This document shows, one piece after another, positions 17,101 to 25,163 of a stretch of DNA of 34,314 bases. The stretch's first letter is position 1. Each line of letters starts with the position of its first letter. Made by a program: the position numbers and the translations under genes. The stretch is from positions 1 to 34,314 of the forward strand of contig MGWP01000037.1 of NCBI GenBank assembly GCA_001801055.1, in the 5' to 3' direction. Under the pieces are notes generated by a model. It had not been told where the DNA came from. It saw nothing but the letters and a program-made list of their open reading frames with translations, and made no database searches. Origin of the DNA: Gallionellales bacterium GWA2_55_18. GTDB lineage: Bacteria > Pseudomonadota > Gammaproteobacteria > Burkholderiales > Gallionellaceae.

Positions 17101-20100
17101 CGCTTTGCCAGGTTTGCCGTTCGTTGTAATTGACGTGAAGCGACCTGACCAAATTGCCTGCTCCGTCCAATATAAAGCTGGTATTCGGTTGAGCAGCCAG
17201 TGCGCCTATGTTAAACCGGCCTCTTCCCCACGCACCTGCGCTCCCAACAGCCAGATGCGAAAAACTCTCCCAGTTGCCTGCGGACGGGTTTGTGCCTGCT
17301 GTCGGCGCGGTCGCGGTATCAAACACGACGATACCTTGAATAATGTCGCTCACCAACGAATTCACTGTGGCGGTCGGCCAGATGGTGTAGTCAAAATTCG
17401 CACTTGCTGCCGCTGCGCCATTGAAGCCACCGATCAACCTTGCCAGGTAGCTGTTTGCCACACCGCTGCCGCCGGAACACCCGGCACCCGTACACATGAC
17501 TGTCGGTGCATTGGCATCTTCAGAACGCGCATAGAAACCGCCTGCCGTTCCCCCATTTGTTGCATTCAATGCAAATGGCATCCCGGTTGCCGTTGTTGTC
17601 AGAGTCTGATTGGCAATCGTGAAGGCAACGCTGGCATTCACGGTCTGACTGGTAAAGTTTGCAACCAGTGTGGCAGTCGGCGCTGTACCCACATTGCCAA
17701 ATGAGTCGGTCGGTAATGTGGCACCCCGCTGGGTGTACGTGGTCGTACCTATCAGAGACCGGACATAAGCATCCGAAGTGCCCTGCCCCATTGTCCAAGG
17801 CACGCTGATGTTTGCTCCCATATTTTTCACCAGGGTAGGCAATGGCGATACGACAGCATTATCGGTGATGGTCATCGTGCCACCCGTCCAGCGCCCGATT
17901 GCGCGGCTGCCATCCGGTAGCATGTAATAGTCGTTGGCCGTGCCGCCACTGAACGTGACCGTGGCATCCGTATAGACAGGTGTAGCGGGCGAGGTACTCC
18001 ACGTGGCTTGCTCCCGATAACCGGAGTGGAGCGCTTTGACCAGGTTGCCTGACCCATCCAACACAAAGTTGGTATTGACCAGAGGAGTGGCGGTGCTGAG
18101 TACACCCCTTTGATACGACCCGGTAGAGCCTACAGTAGGTTGTGCCCATGCCGACCACAGCCCTGCAGCAGGATATGTCTGAACGCTCGGTGCGATGGCG
18201 GCAGTGAACGCCACCAACCCTTGAACCGAATCGCTCGCCGGCGAACCCACAGCTACTGTCGGCCAGATGTTATAAGACATTCCAGCATTGGCGGCAACAG
18301 CCCCGGCAAAACTGCCGCCAAGATCAGCGCTGTAGCCAGATGCGCCTGCGGCACAGGCCCCGGTAGTGCAACTTGTTGCCAATGCCCCGGCATTGGGAAC
18401 GCTGAAGCCGCCGATCGAGTCAACCGGCATGGCGGTTCCAATCACGTTAAAGGTTCCCGCCATTGGGCCGGTGCCCATCGTCAAGTTCACTGCCGCGTCA
18501 ACCAGTTGACTGGTGAAGTTGGCAACAAGGCTCGCGCTGTTCAGCACACCAAGGGTGCCGAAGGCATCAACCGGGGTGGTATTACCAACCTTGGTGTAAG
18601 CAGCCGACCCCACCAGCGATGTCACATAGTTGGCTGGCGGCGGCAAAAGCACTGTCCACAGACTGGCGACAGGAGTGTAGGTATATACATTGGCCGGTGT
18701 AGCGTTATCCGTCACTGTCACCGTAGCATTCATCCAACGTCCGCCATAGATGCTGTTGTCGGAAAGTTTGAAGGTATCCGCAGCAGTGCCGCCGCTCCAC
18801 TTAATGTCCGCACCGCTGGCAGTGGTGATAGATGGAGTAAGTACCGTGCCATTCTGGTTAGCCTGCACCTGAAACGGCATGTTGCGCGCTTCAACCAGAT
18901 TGCCGCTGCCATCCAATACATATTTAGTGTTTGGCTGTAGCGGGTTAGTCGGCGCAAAGGCTTCGTTAAAACCACCAGCCGTTGCCACCGGGAACATCGC
19001 TACTCCGATAAAACTACCGGCAACAGCCGGGTTGTTGTAGGCGGCAACCGGAGCATTCGCGGCAATTGTCGTGGCATTGGTATTAACCGTCGCCAGACTG
19101 GTAGTGGAAGCGGTCAAGGCTGCGGCTGCGTTTGCGCTGGCGGTTTGAGCTGCTGTGGCTTGTGCTTGTGCCGTAGCAGCATCGGTGGCTGCCGTACCCG
19201 CTGCCGTTGCAGCGGTAGTGACTGCGGTCGCCGCAGTTGAGACGGCAGTTTGCGCCGCAGATGCCTGGGTGCTGGCAGTGCCCGCATCGGTGGCAGCCGT
19301 ACCCGCTACCGTTGTCGCAGTAGTGACTGCGGTGCTGGCCGCCGTCGCCGCTGGCGCTACCAGTGCGGCTTGCGTAGTTGCTGTGTTGGCAGCCGTTTGG
19401 GCCGTTGTTGCCGCTGTTACAGCATCAGCCACGTTGGTCAGGCCGGTAGTTCGTGCCGTTTGTGCGCTCGTTAACAAATTTGCCGCTGCGGTTTGGGCGG
19501 CGGCAGCGGCAGCTTGCTGCTGCTGTGCAATCGTCAGCTGATTTTGTGCAATTGTCAGTTGCGCCTGCGCACCGACTAAATCACCCGCTGCCTGCAAAGT
19601 GGCAGCTTGGGCAGCAGCAGCCTGGGCTGCTGTCGCTGCAGCCTGGGCGGCGGCGGCAGCAGTTTGTGCGGCGGTGAGCTGTGTGGAAACCGAGGTCTGT
19701 GCGGCGGTAATCGTAACATTCTGAGTGGTCGCTGCGGTCAGATTGGTATTTGCCGTGGCCAAGTTGGATTGAGCTGTAGCGAGTGCGGCCTGAGCGGCAG
19801 CCTGCGCCGCTGTCAATGCCGTATTCTGATTGGTCGCCGTGGTCAAATTGGCATTTGCCGTGGCCAAGTTGGATTGAGCTGTAGCGAGTGCGGCCTGAGC
19901 GGCAGCCTGCGCCGCTGTCAATGCCGTATTCTGATTGGTCGCCGTGGTCAGGTTGCTATTTGCCGTGGCTAAATTGTTGGTCGCCGCAGTCAGCGCATTC
20001 TGTGCGGCAAGCTGCGCCGCAGTCAAGCTTGTGTTGTTCGTGCTGACTGTAGTCGCGGCTCCTTGCACGGCAGCATTGGCGGTTTGCAAAGTAGCGTTGG

Positions 20101-22048
20101 CGGCTTGGGCTGCGGCAAGCGCCGGTGCGGCGGTCGTATCGGCAAATGTTGCATTTGCAGCCAATTGAGTTGCCGCAGTAGTGGTTTGAGTGGTGGCTAT
20201 ATTGGCCGCTGTAGTAGCGGCAGTAGCATTGTCAGCAGCAAGTGTAGCATTCGCCGGAGTAAGTCCACTCGCCGTAGCCACCGCAGGGCTTGCTGTTCCG
20301 ATATTGCTGTTGGCTGTCGCAATCGCCGTGGTAGCGGGCGTAGTTACAACTGGAGCCAATGCATTGGCCGCCGTCACCGCAGCAGTCGCCGCATTAACAT
20401 TCGTCGCGGCAGTTGTCACCGCCGTTGATGCCGACGTTGTGACAACAGGCGTTATCACCGAAACCGTTGAGTAGGCTGTGGCCGCACCGGTAACCAGCGG
20501 GCTTGCCGTCGTGATGGCCGTTGATGCCGGTGCAATATCAACCGGCAACAATGCCGCCACTTGGGTGTTGGCCGTTTGCACAGCTGTGACAGCGGCCGCA
20601 GCAGTGTTTGCTGCAAGCAATGCAGCATCCGCAGCCGCTTGCGCCTGAGCCGCAGCCACACTTTGCGTCACCGTTAAAACTTGCCCGGTGTTAGTGGTGG
20701 CTGTTCCAGTCGTGATATTCACCGTCGTGCCGCCAGTAGCAATCGCCGTGGTGGGCACATTCTGGGTGGTTGGTGGCGGCGTAATTACCGGCACAACCAT
20801 TACGGGTGGCGCAACCACCGGTGAAACGGGAGTTTGTATAAGTCCTGCATTGGGCGGGACTGTATCCACACCTGCAGATACCCGCATGGGCGCTATTGGC
20901 TCTGAAGGCGCTGTGACTATGGTTGGGGCTGGTGCTGGTGCCGGTGCCGGTGCCGGGGCTGGTGCCGCAGCCGTGGTTGCTCCTTGCGCAGCACCGCCAG
21001 TTGAACCGCCATCGGTTGCGCCGCCAGTTGCGCTCGCTGTTGACGATGGAGCGGTTGACGTAGCACCTCCCGCCGCCGCTTCCTGGCTTCCGCCAGTTGC
21101 CGCAGTAGTATCGGAGGTCTGCCCTGAACTTGGCGAAGCGGCTTTTTCAGTGCCGGCCTGTTTGGTTTCTGCGGCAGCGCCTTCCTGCTTGGCTTCTTTG
21201 GTGTCGCCCTTTGCTTCGCTACTGCCCTTATCAGCCTGCTTGCTGTCTTTGCCGCCCTCTTTGGCCTCACCCTTACCGCCTTCTTTTTTATCTTCTTTCT
21301 TTTCCTCTTTATCGCTGCTGGCGGTTTTTTGCTCCTGCTTTGCTTCAGCCTTCTCTTCTTTCTTTTCCTCTTTCTTCTCCGCCTTGGCTTCTGGCTTGGC
21401 CGCCTCGGCAACCGTAAACACCTTGGTATTTATCGGTTGCACCTGTGGTGCTTGATTCATGCCGCCCGCAAAACCCATCTGATTGGGCAATACATTGATG
21501 GTGCCTTTGTCGGTAGTCAGCGTAGTTTCACCCACGTTCACCTTGTTGTAAGCCCCGGCAGGCGCGATTTGCGCCAAAGGACTGCCGGGCACAATCAGGA
21601 AAGTTTCATGGTCGGTACCGCGAATGCCAATTGTTGCTGCCGGTGTGGTGATTTTATAATTTTGCTTATTGGCTTGTCCGATCAAACCGGTGACCGCACG
21701 AAAACCGCCCTTGAACAGCGAGAAGAAACTTTTCTCACTGCCATCCTGTTTGCCGTCAAAGGCGAATTGATCAAACTTCATTTTGGTATCAGCGCGCACT
21801 GCAACAAAGCCGCCATCCCGCATCTTGACTTGTGCGGAGGATGAAGGCGCGGATGTCAGTGTGTCGCCCTCGCTGATCGCATCGCCCTTTTTTGCTGGGC
21901 GGGCTTGCCCTGCGGAATTGGTAACTTGCACATCGCCGTTAACAAATTGCACATGCCCCGCTACCGCCGCATGAACCACTTGTGACATGCCTGCCAGACA
22001 GGCAATCGTTACACCGAGGCAAGCAAGTAATTTGTTAAAATTCTTCAT
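14114..22048 (-). CDS. giant exported FecR-domain protein with six tandem beta-barrel-like modules
   Basis: 2644 residues. A signal peptide (cut after VHA, residue 27) leads to a FecR domain, about 29-150 (AGHVQFVNGDVQV to TPAATIGIRGTDHE). Then come a Lys/Glu-rich linker (about 216-302), a Pro-Ala run (about 361-373) and a long Ala/Thr/Gln/Asn region of helical character (about 440-1000). Six modules of 250-300 residues follow, marked by the motif ANFTxQTV near residues 1175, 1462, 1758, 2027, 2278 and 2540. Each carries a GRW or GxW strand before that motif and GxFxGAxA...IWP...VQGIVAF-like sequence after it. This second half resembles the TbpB-type barrel (G-F-G...A...G...GvF). Five modules carry a CTGxC-like cysteine pair. 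No lipobox fits well. It follows the Slam-like barrel gene after 20 bases, with GAGGTG as ribosome site, and is its likely cargo. Function is unknown; adhesion or ligand capture at the surface is inferred. Confidence 0.82.
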   Translation of the reverse strand: MKNFNKLLACLGVTIACLAGMSQVVHAAVAGHVQFVNGDVQVTNSAGQARPAKKGDAISEGDTLTSAPSSSAQVKMRDGGFVAVRADTKMKFDQFAFDGKQDGSEKSFFSLFKGGFRAVTGLIGQANKQNYKITTPAATIGIRGTDHETFLIVPGSPLAQIAPAGAYNKVNVGETTLTTDKGTINVLPNQMGFAGGMNQAPQVQPINTKVFTVAEAAKPEAKAEKKEEKKEEKAEAKQEQKTASSDKEEKKEDKKEGGKGEAKEGGKDSKQADKGSSEAKGDTKEAKQEGAAAETKQAGTEKAASPSSGQTSDTTAATGGSQEAAAGGATSTAPSSTASATGGATDGGSTGGAAQGATTAAAPAPAPAPAPAPAPTIVTAPSEPIAPMRVSAGVDTVPPNAGLIQTPVSPVVAPPVMVVPVITPPPTTQNVPTTAIATGGTTVNITTGTATTNTGQVLTVTQSVAAAQAQAAADAALLAANTAAAAVTAVQTANTQVAALLPVDIAPASTAITTASPLVTGAATAYSTVSVITPVVTTSASTAVTTAATNVNAATAAVTAANALAPVVTTPATTAIATANSNIGTASPAVATASGLTPANATLAADNATAATTAANIATTQTTTAATQLAANATFADTTAAPALAAAQAANATLQTANAAVQGAATTVSTNNTSLTAAQLAAQNALTAATNNLATANSNLTTATNQNTALTAAQAAAQAALATAQSNLATANANLTTATNQNTALTAAQAAAQAALATAQSNLATANTNLTAATTQNVTITAAQTSVSTQLTAAQTAAAAAQAAATAAQAAAAQAATLQAAGDLVGAQAQLTIAQNQLTIAQQQQAAAAAAQTAAANLLTSAQTARTTGLTNVADAVTAATTAQTAANTATTQAALVAPAATAASTAVTTATTVAGTAATDAGTASTQASAAQTAVSTAATAVTTAATAAGTAATDAATAQAQATAAQTASANAAAALTASTTSLATVNTNATTIAANAPVAAYNNPAVAGSFIGVAMFPVATAGGFNEAFAPTNPLQPNTKYVLDGSGNLVEARNMPFQVQANQNGTVLTPSITTASGADIKWSGGTAADTFKLSDNSIYGGRWMNATVTVTDNATPANVYTYTPVASLWTVLLPPPANYVTSLVGSAAYTKVGNTTPVDAFGTLGVLNSASLVANFTSQLVDAAVNLTMGTGPMAGTFNVIGTAMPVDSIGGFSVPNAGALATSCTTGACAAGASGYSADLGGSFAGAVAANAGMSYNIWPTVAVGSPASDSVQGLVAFTAAIAPSVQTYPAAGLWSAWAQPTVGSTGSYQRGVLSTATPLVNTNFVLDGSGNLVKALHSGYREQATWSTSPATPVYTDATVTFSGGTANDYYMLPDGSRAIGRWTGGTMTITDNAVVSPLPTLVKNMGANISVPWTMGQGTSDAYVRSLIGTTTYTQRGATLPTDSFGNVGTAPTATLVANFTSQTVNASVAFTIANQTLTTTATGMPFALNATNGGTAGGFYARSEDANAPTVMCTGAGCSGGSGVANSYLARLIGGFNGAAAASANFDYTIWPTATVNSLVSDIIQGIVVFDTATAPTAGTNPSAGNWESFSHLAVGSAGAWGRGRFNIGALAAQPNTSFILDGAGNLVRSLHVNYNERQTWQSGAAANAFADASVTYSGGVASDRYTTPDGSLTIGRWTGGQLIVTDNLGVIPTLVKNLGATSAYWGLGSASVLTAGYVQSLVGTTTYTQMGATLPTDTFGNVGTVPVATLSANFTNQTIAASVAFSIAAQNLTVAATGVPITAGPPSFFDATLEAGTAPTVSCTGTCSGAGYLGWMSGAFNGATARSADLAYKIWPTAAQGALVTDIVQGIVALYAGTAPTVNPAGPLAAYAATGTSVAYTGSYGGGFNFIAASGGVTPSGNPTTFTQSYGGGSGFRTDVLNGASTATPQTTTTNGITFGLWDTVASVSATEQNLFVPNTGGTMTLPSYMYGAEGYLDSPVVAGTNTGPMNSTYTYNQVAATSFNQDIWATGSVTSATLSANFTNQTVSIALAGTMGVNNWTASSTDKPISFMNNATGTGTSFKDYAPVIKVATTAITGGTPVCATCGGNIDGTFVGQNYAGAIVRYNLWDDAPATGMNVGGLIAFSNSSPVGTGGTPTGITVVANSWQFQNSSAITTNGSGVLNGWSGTGGWSSTVAPASGSAAQTAVGTGSGTINWGQWGAGSVHASSFSYTPATKQFHWITAPEPTPVYLAEVLTATNAVYNFVDGDVTSLNGGVHGTITGGSTSLTANFTAQTVAVSLALAVNGHNWLANTPNAPLKYLNGNTLNGFYADSGRGAGEPGYLTVTVDGIAAYGNLAGQLVGAALDGAILKFNLDGQGTAGGYEFVQGVAALGAAVANDPATAYRMVATSISDPTAPVPTAMVGGSYNNAARVLTDVNGLTKFDDNIGGGGSTIQHVSGTYSDQGSAVIGGDTVSWGRWDAGTVVTVTDRTTNASQNITLAGGAHAIVGPLMTGPVSLPTSGTYAYTKVGNTLPTDQAGVAGTLNSASLSANFTAQTVNVGVNVTAGGATLDAAAVNVPIQQRAMFFTDSRMTGTGALAVTCTGTCGTTNHGAIAGGFGGAGGVAAGISYGFEKGGANAGTVSGVAVFQRGAALP
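19745..19970. repeat. 105-bp tandem repeat inside the giant gene
   Basis: Two nearly identical 105-bp units begin at 19761 and 19866, with a decayed third start near 19971. They encode a 35-residue unit (ALTAAQAAAQAALATAQSNL followed by ATANxNLTTATNQNT) in the Ala-rich helical region. The near identity points to recent duplication. Confidence 0.85.
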
Positions 22049-22068
22049 GATGACACCTCACACAAAAA

Positions 22069-24087
22069 TTATTTGAAATCGCGGCGGATGGTTAATGACA
22101 CGTCGGTACGGTCCGAACTGTATATAGCCAGATTGGAAGTTTTTTTGGAAATTGCGATTTGCGGCTTGATCGTCCACAGCTTGTCGAAATGCCAATTTAC
22201 GCCAAGAGACAAATCAGCAGTGGTTTCACTGCGCCTCGCCATAATCAAATTATTCAAATTGCCATAATCGGCTTTTTGCCAGCCTACGCTGGCAACCCCT
22301 TCAGATTGGTCCGTCATTCCAACTTGCCCACCGACTCGAAAACCTTCAAAGCGTTTTTTTCCGTCGGTACGTCCACCATTTGGCAATCCGGCGGATATTA
22401 CAGGCGCGACATCAAGCTCTTTCCCAAAATAGGCACTGCCGAACAAAGCGTTTTTGCTGTCCGGAAATATATGCACCCACCCGCCCCCGGCAATGATCTG
22501 GTCGGTATTTCCCTCAATACGCGCATCGGTAGTCGGCGAAGTAGGTGGAAAACCTGTTGCCCGACTTTCGCCATACTGCGCAAAAGCGCTCATCTGGTTG
22601 GCAGGGCTGAAGACATGCTGCCACTCCGCGCTCAACCCAATTGAATCGCGACGCATGGTGTTGGCGGTATAAGCCTGCCCACCGGTCAATGACAGTTTGT
22701 AGGTATCCCGCTCACCGGCGTACATCACGCCGACACGACCATCCAGGCTAACCGAATCGTAAGCGGTCTGGGTCATATTGCCATGCTGGCGCAAATCGGC
22801 TCCACCATACACACCCCAGCTGGTATTCAAACTATGGCTGATTTCGCCTCCCGCATTAACCCCTTCATAGACACCCGTAAGCTTGGCGCCGGGCTGCAAT
22901 TGATTGCCTGGAAATAAACCGCTCCACGGGGAATTAGGTGCAAATGTAAATATCTGAGTGCTGCTGCTGGCGATGTTGCTGTCATGCCCCACGATGCCCT
23001 CGACATACCCGCTGATGCGGGTCTGCTTGGCCTGCTCAAAGGCGATAATTGCATCCAGATATTTCTGGATAACTGCGCGCGCCGCTGCCGGCGGGTTTTG
23101 TTTCATCACTTCATTGAATTCAGTTTCGGCGCGCTGCAAGTCGCCAAGCTGATAATAGGCGCGCGCCATATCGAGACGCGCACCGGCGAAATTCGGATCA
23201 ACCGCCAGCACCCGCTCGAAAGCGAGCGTCGCCTTGTCCGCCTTGCCGCTATCCAGTGCGGAAATGCCCAGCAGGTAGTCGAAACGCACTTCGCCGGAGC
23301 GGTCAAATTCAAGCGGTTCCAACAGGGCATAGGCTTCGGCAGGTTTGCCGTTTTTAAGAAGAGCATCGGCATCGCGCAGCGGCTTCTCGCTTGCTTCCGC
23401 CTCGGCCTGCTTCCTTGCTGCGGCTTCGGCGCGCAGGCGCGCTTCCTGTTCGGCTTTGGCCTCCTGCTCGGCTTTGGCACGCGCTTCCGCTTCACGCTGT
23501 GCCTGAATGGCTCGCGCATCCGGCTTTTCGCCTATTTTCGCGTCTGGCTTGGCCTTTTGGGCAGCAGCCTTTCTGGCCTTGCCCGGCACCGCTTGGATTT
23601 GTGCCCCGGCTTGTTTTCCGGCTTCGGCAAGCAGTATAGGTTTCTGCTCGCCCTGTTCAGCTTCGGCAAGGTGCAATGTGCTGCCCGCATCGGTCACTAC
23701 TGCATTACCCTGCAATGAAATCGACAGACTGTTGCCGTCGATTTTGGTGTTATATGCCAGCATTCGATCAAGATTGATCACCAAACGCGTGCGTCCGGCG
23801 GATTGGACAATATTGGCGCTACGCAAATCCCCTTCAGCAAAATGCTGGATAGACTTGCCCAACTCGTTTGCGGTATCGGGAAAATCGAGCACGATGCGCG
23901 GCGGGCTGTCGGTGGTAAATCCGGTTGGCAAACTACCCAAGGGTTGCATCAGCTCAACCTTGATGATGGTCGCCCCGCTATCGATGCCACCGATGTTCAG
24001 CGCGGTAATGCTGTTCTGTGCGCATACGCTGCTTACCGCCAGCATTGATCCAGAAAATATCCAACCTGCCGAGCACATGAATTTCAT
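22069..24087 (-). CDS. Slam/DUF560-like outer-membrane protein with AMIN-like and TPR regions
   Basis: 672 residues. The signal peptide is cut after VCA (residue 23). Residues about 27-127 resemble an AMIN domain (IIKVELMQPLGSLP, PPRIVLDFPDTANEL, SAGRTRLVINLDR), as in PilQ, which would bind peptidoglycan. An Ala/Lys/Glu-rich linker (about 140-235) is followed by TPR-like helices (about 237-345: ADALLKNGKPAEAYALLEPL, VLAVDPNFAGARLDMARAYY). From about 357 the sequence alternates like transmembrane beta strands, starting GYVEGIVGHDSNI and ending DVSLTIRRDFK. TPR plus such a barrel is the layout of surface lipoprotein assembly modulators; the added AMIN and linker are unusual. It is first in an operon with the giant gene, so it probably moves that protein across the outer membrane. 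Other TPR-barrel porins remain possible. Confidence 0.75.
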   Translation of the reverse strand: MKFMCSAGWIFSGSMLAVSSVCAQNSITALNIGGIDSGATIIKVELMQPLGSLPTGFTTDSPPRIVLDFPDTANELGKSIQHFAEGDLRSANIVQSAGRTRLVINLDRMLAYNTKIDGNSLSISLQGNAVVTDAGSTLHLAEAEQGEQKPILLAEAGKQAGAQIQAVPGKARKAAAQKAKPDAKIGEKPDARAIQAQREAEARAKAEQEAKAEQEARLRAEAAARKQAEAEASEKPLRDADALLKNGKPAEAYALLEPLEFDRSGEVRFDYLLGISALDSGKADKATLAFERVLAVDPNFAGARLDMARAYYQLGDLQRAETEFNEVMKQNPPAAARAVIQKYLDAIIAFEQAKQTRISGYVEGIVGHDSNIASSSTQIFTFAPNSPWSGLFPGNQLQPGAKLTGVYEGVNAGGEISHSLNTSWGVYGGADLRQHGNMTQTAYDSVSLDGRVGVMYAGERDTYKLSLTGGQAYTANTMRRDSIGLSAEWQHVFSPANQMSAFAQYGESRATGFPPTSPTTDARIEGNTDQIIAGGGWVHIFPDSKNALFGSAYFGKELDVAPVISAGLPNGGRTDGKKRFEGFRVGGQVGMTDQSEGVASVGWQKADYGNLNNLIMARRSETTADLSLGVNWHFDKLWTIKPQIAISKKTSNLAIYSSDRTDVSLTIRRDFK

Positions 24088-24121
24088 ATTAATTCCCTAA
24101 GATTAAACCATCTCGTTGTTC

Positions 24122-24150
24122 ATCGTATCCCCCTGCCACGGCACAGTCAA
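24122..24150 (-). promoter_or_regulatory. sigma-70 promoter of the Slam-like / FecR operon
   Basis: On the minus strand TTGACT (24145-24150) and TACGAT (24122-24127) are separated by exactly 17 bases. The start would fall near 24115, 28 bases before the ATG at 24087, which has AGGGA about 7 bases upstream. It lies in the 93-base gap after radC. Confidence 0.65.
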
Positions 24151-24180
24151 CAAACCGAAATATCTATATATTTTCTCCGA

Positions 24181-24855
24181 TCATATCAGCCCCTTCTCCG
24201 CAAACGACAACACCTGCCCAACCGCCACAACGAAGTGATCCAGCACGCGCACGTCCACCAGCCCCAAAGCCTGTTTCAGCGCGGCGGTGAGGTGCTGGTC
24301 TGACTGGCTCGGTTCGGCCACACCGGAGGGATGGTTGTGCGCGAGAATCACGGCGGCGGCATTGTGCGCCAGCGCGCGCTTGACCACTTCGCGCGGATAC
24401 ACGCTGGTCTGACCTAACGTGCCATGAAATAGTTCTTCAGAAGCGATCACGCGATGCTGTGTATCGAGAAACAGCACCAGAAAAACCTCCTGCTGGCGCC
24501 CGCCGAGCAAGAGTTGCAAATAGTCGCGCACCGCACCCGGCGAGTTGAGCGCATCGCCGCGTTGCATCTCCTCCTTCAGTGCGCGTTGCGACATTTCCAT
24601 TACCGCTTGCAGTTGCACGAATTTCGCCTGCCCCATGCCGTGCATGTCGCAGAAATCTTTTTCACTGGCAGAGAACAGCTTGGTGAGATTGCCGAAGCGT
24701 GTGAGCAGGCCACGCGCCAAGTCCACCGCGCTTTGCCCGACCACGCCAGTGCGCAGAAAGATCGCCAGCAGTTCGGCATCGGAGAGCGAGGCTGCGCCTT
24801 TCTGCAATAACTTCTCGCGTGGTCGCTCGAATTCAGGCCAATCGGTGATTGCCAT
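24181..24855 (-). CDS. radC: RadC family JAB-domain protein
   Basis: 224 residues from the ATG at 24855. An N-terminal helix-hairpin-helix-like part ([24 protein letters not shown], then [19 protein letters not shown]) leads to the JAB/MPN domain with [15 protein letters not shown], the metal-binding H-x-H...D pattern, ending [10 protein letters not shown]. The biological role of the family is unsettled despite its name. The frame is open for 44 more codons upstream, but these come from a REPIN. GGAGG at 24860-24864, four bases before 24855, together with the usual family N-terminus ([17 protein letters not shown]), fixes the start. Order radC / coaBC / dut is as in E. coli. Confidence 0.93.
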   Translation of the reverse strand: MAITDWPEFERPREKLLQKGAASLSDAELLAIFLRTGVVGQSAVDLARGLLTRFGNLTKLFSASEKDFCDMHGMGQAKFVQLQAVMEMSQRALKEEMQRGDALNSPGAVRDYLQLLLGGRQQEVFLVLFLDTQHRVIASEELFHGTLGQTSVYPREVVKRALAHNAAAVILAHNHPSGVAEPSQSDQHLTAALKQALGLVDVRVLDHFVVAVGQVLSFAEKGLI

Positions 24856-24864
24856 TCGACCTCC

Positions 24865-24929
24865 GTAGGGTGGGCAAGTTGCCCACCGTTTTAATGTCCG
24901 CGTGGGCAGATAATACCTGCCCACCCTAC
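24865..24929. repeat. REPIN-like element 2, next to the radC ribosome site
   Basis: GTAG plus GGTGGGCA-AGT-TGCCCACC (24865-24887) faces an inverted partner ending CTGCCCACCCTAC (24917-24929). The CTAC end directly abuts the GGAGG of radC on the minus strand, so the hairpin would lie immediately upstream of the radC start in the mRNA. Confidence 0.8.
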
Positions 24930-24946
24930 ACACCATCCCATCCAAA

Positions 24947-24992
24947 CGGGCATGACAAGTTGCCGCCCCTGATAATAAACTTGCCATGCCCG
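24947..24992. repeat. long hairpin upstream of coaBC
   Basis: CGGGCATG, one mismatch, CAAGTT (24947-24961) pairs with AACTTG, mismatch, CATGCCCG (24978-24992) around a 16-base loop. With the neighbouring REPIN and the CTAG-type palindrome it fills most of the 308-base space between radC and coaBC, in which no gene is seen. Confidence 0.6.
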
Positions 24993-25043
24993 TTTCCCCC
25001 TATCCAAATCCCCCTCGCTACGCTCTCCCCCTGCGCAAGCGGG

Positions 25044-25100
25044 ATAACCAATGACTTGGTTGGCGTTGTTTGCCAACCTAGTCAGATGGCTAGTTGTTTC
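25044..25100. repeat. CTAG-type palindromic repeat, copy A
   Basis: GACTTGGTTGGC (25053-25064) pairs with GCCAACCTAGTC (25072-25083) apart from one T-T mismatch. It is preceded by ATAACCA and followed by ATGGCTAGT. The stem differs from copy B at 7854-7909 by paired changes that keep it closed, while the flanks are conserved. Confidence 0.65.
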
Positions 25101-25163
25101 ACCCAGAAAGGGCAAACGAATCGCTTCGCGAGTTTCACGTTAATCGGGCAGTTTCTTGATAAG

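Noticed and set aside
19155-20474. Repetitive DNA that might suggest a CRISPR array
   Set aside because: The repeats are in-frame Ala/Thr/Gln codons with no constant repeat-spacer spacing; they belong to the coding sequence of the giant protein.
20688-21455. Plus-strand open frame rich in Ala, Val and Ser
   Set aside because: It is the antisense shadow of the low-complexity Lys/Glu and Pro-Ala regions of the giant gene.
14114-22048. Lipobox in the giant protein (LLAC or TIAC near residues 7-17)
   Set aside because: LLAC comes too early for an h-region and TIAC has Thr at -3; the VHA cleavage site at 27 fits a normal signal peptide better.
24856-24987. 44-residue N-terminal extension of RadC
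   Set aside because: It is translated REPIN sequence; a GGAGG four bases before 24855 marks the real start.
24849-25163. Extended N-terminus of CoaBC
   Set aside because: The frame is open but consists of REPIN and other palindromic DNA; the CoaC fold starts near 25164-25200.
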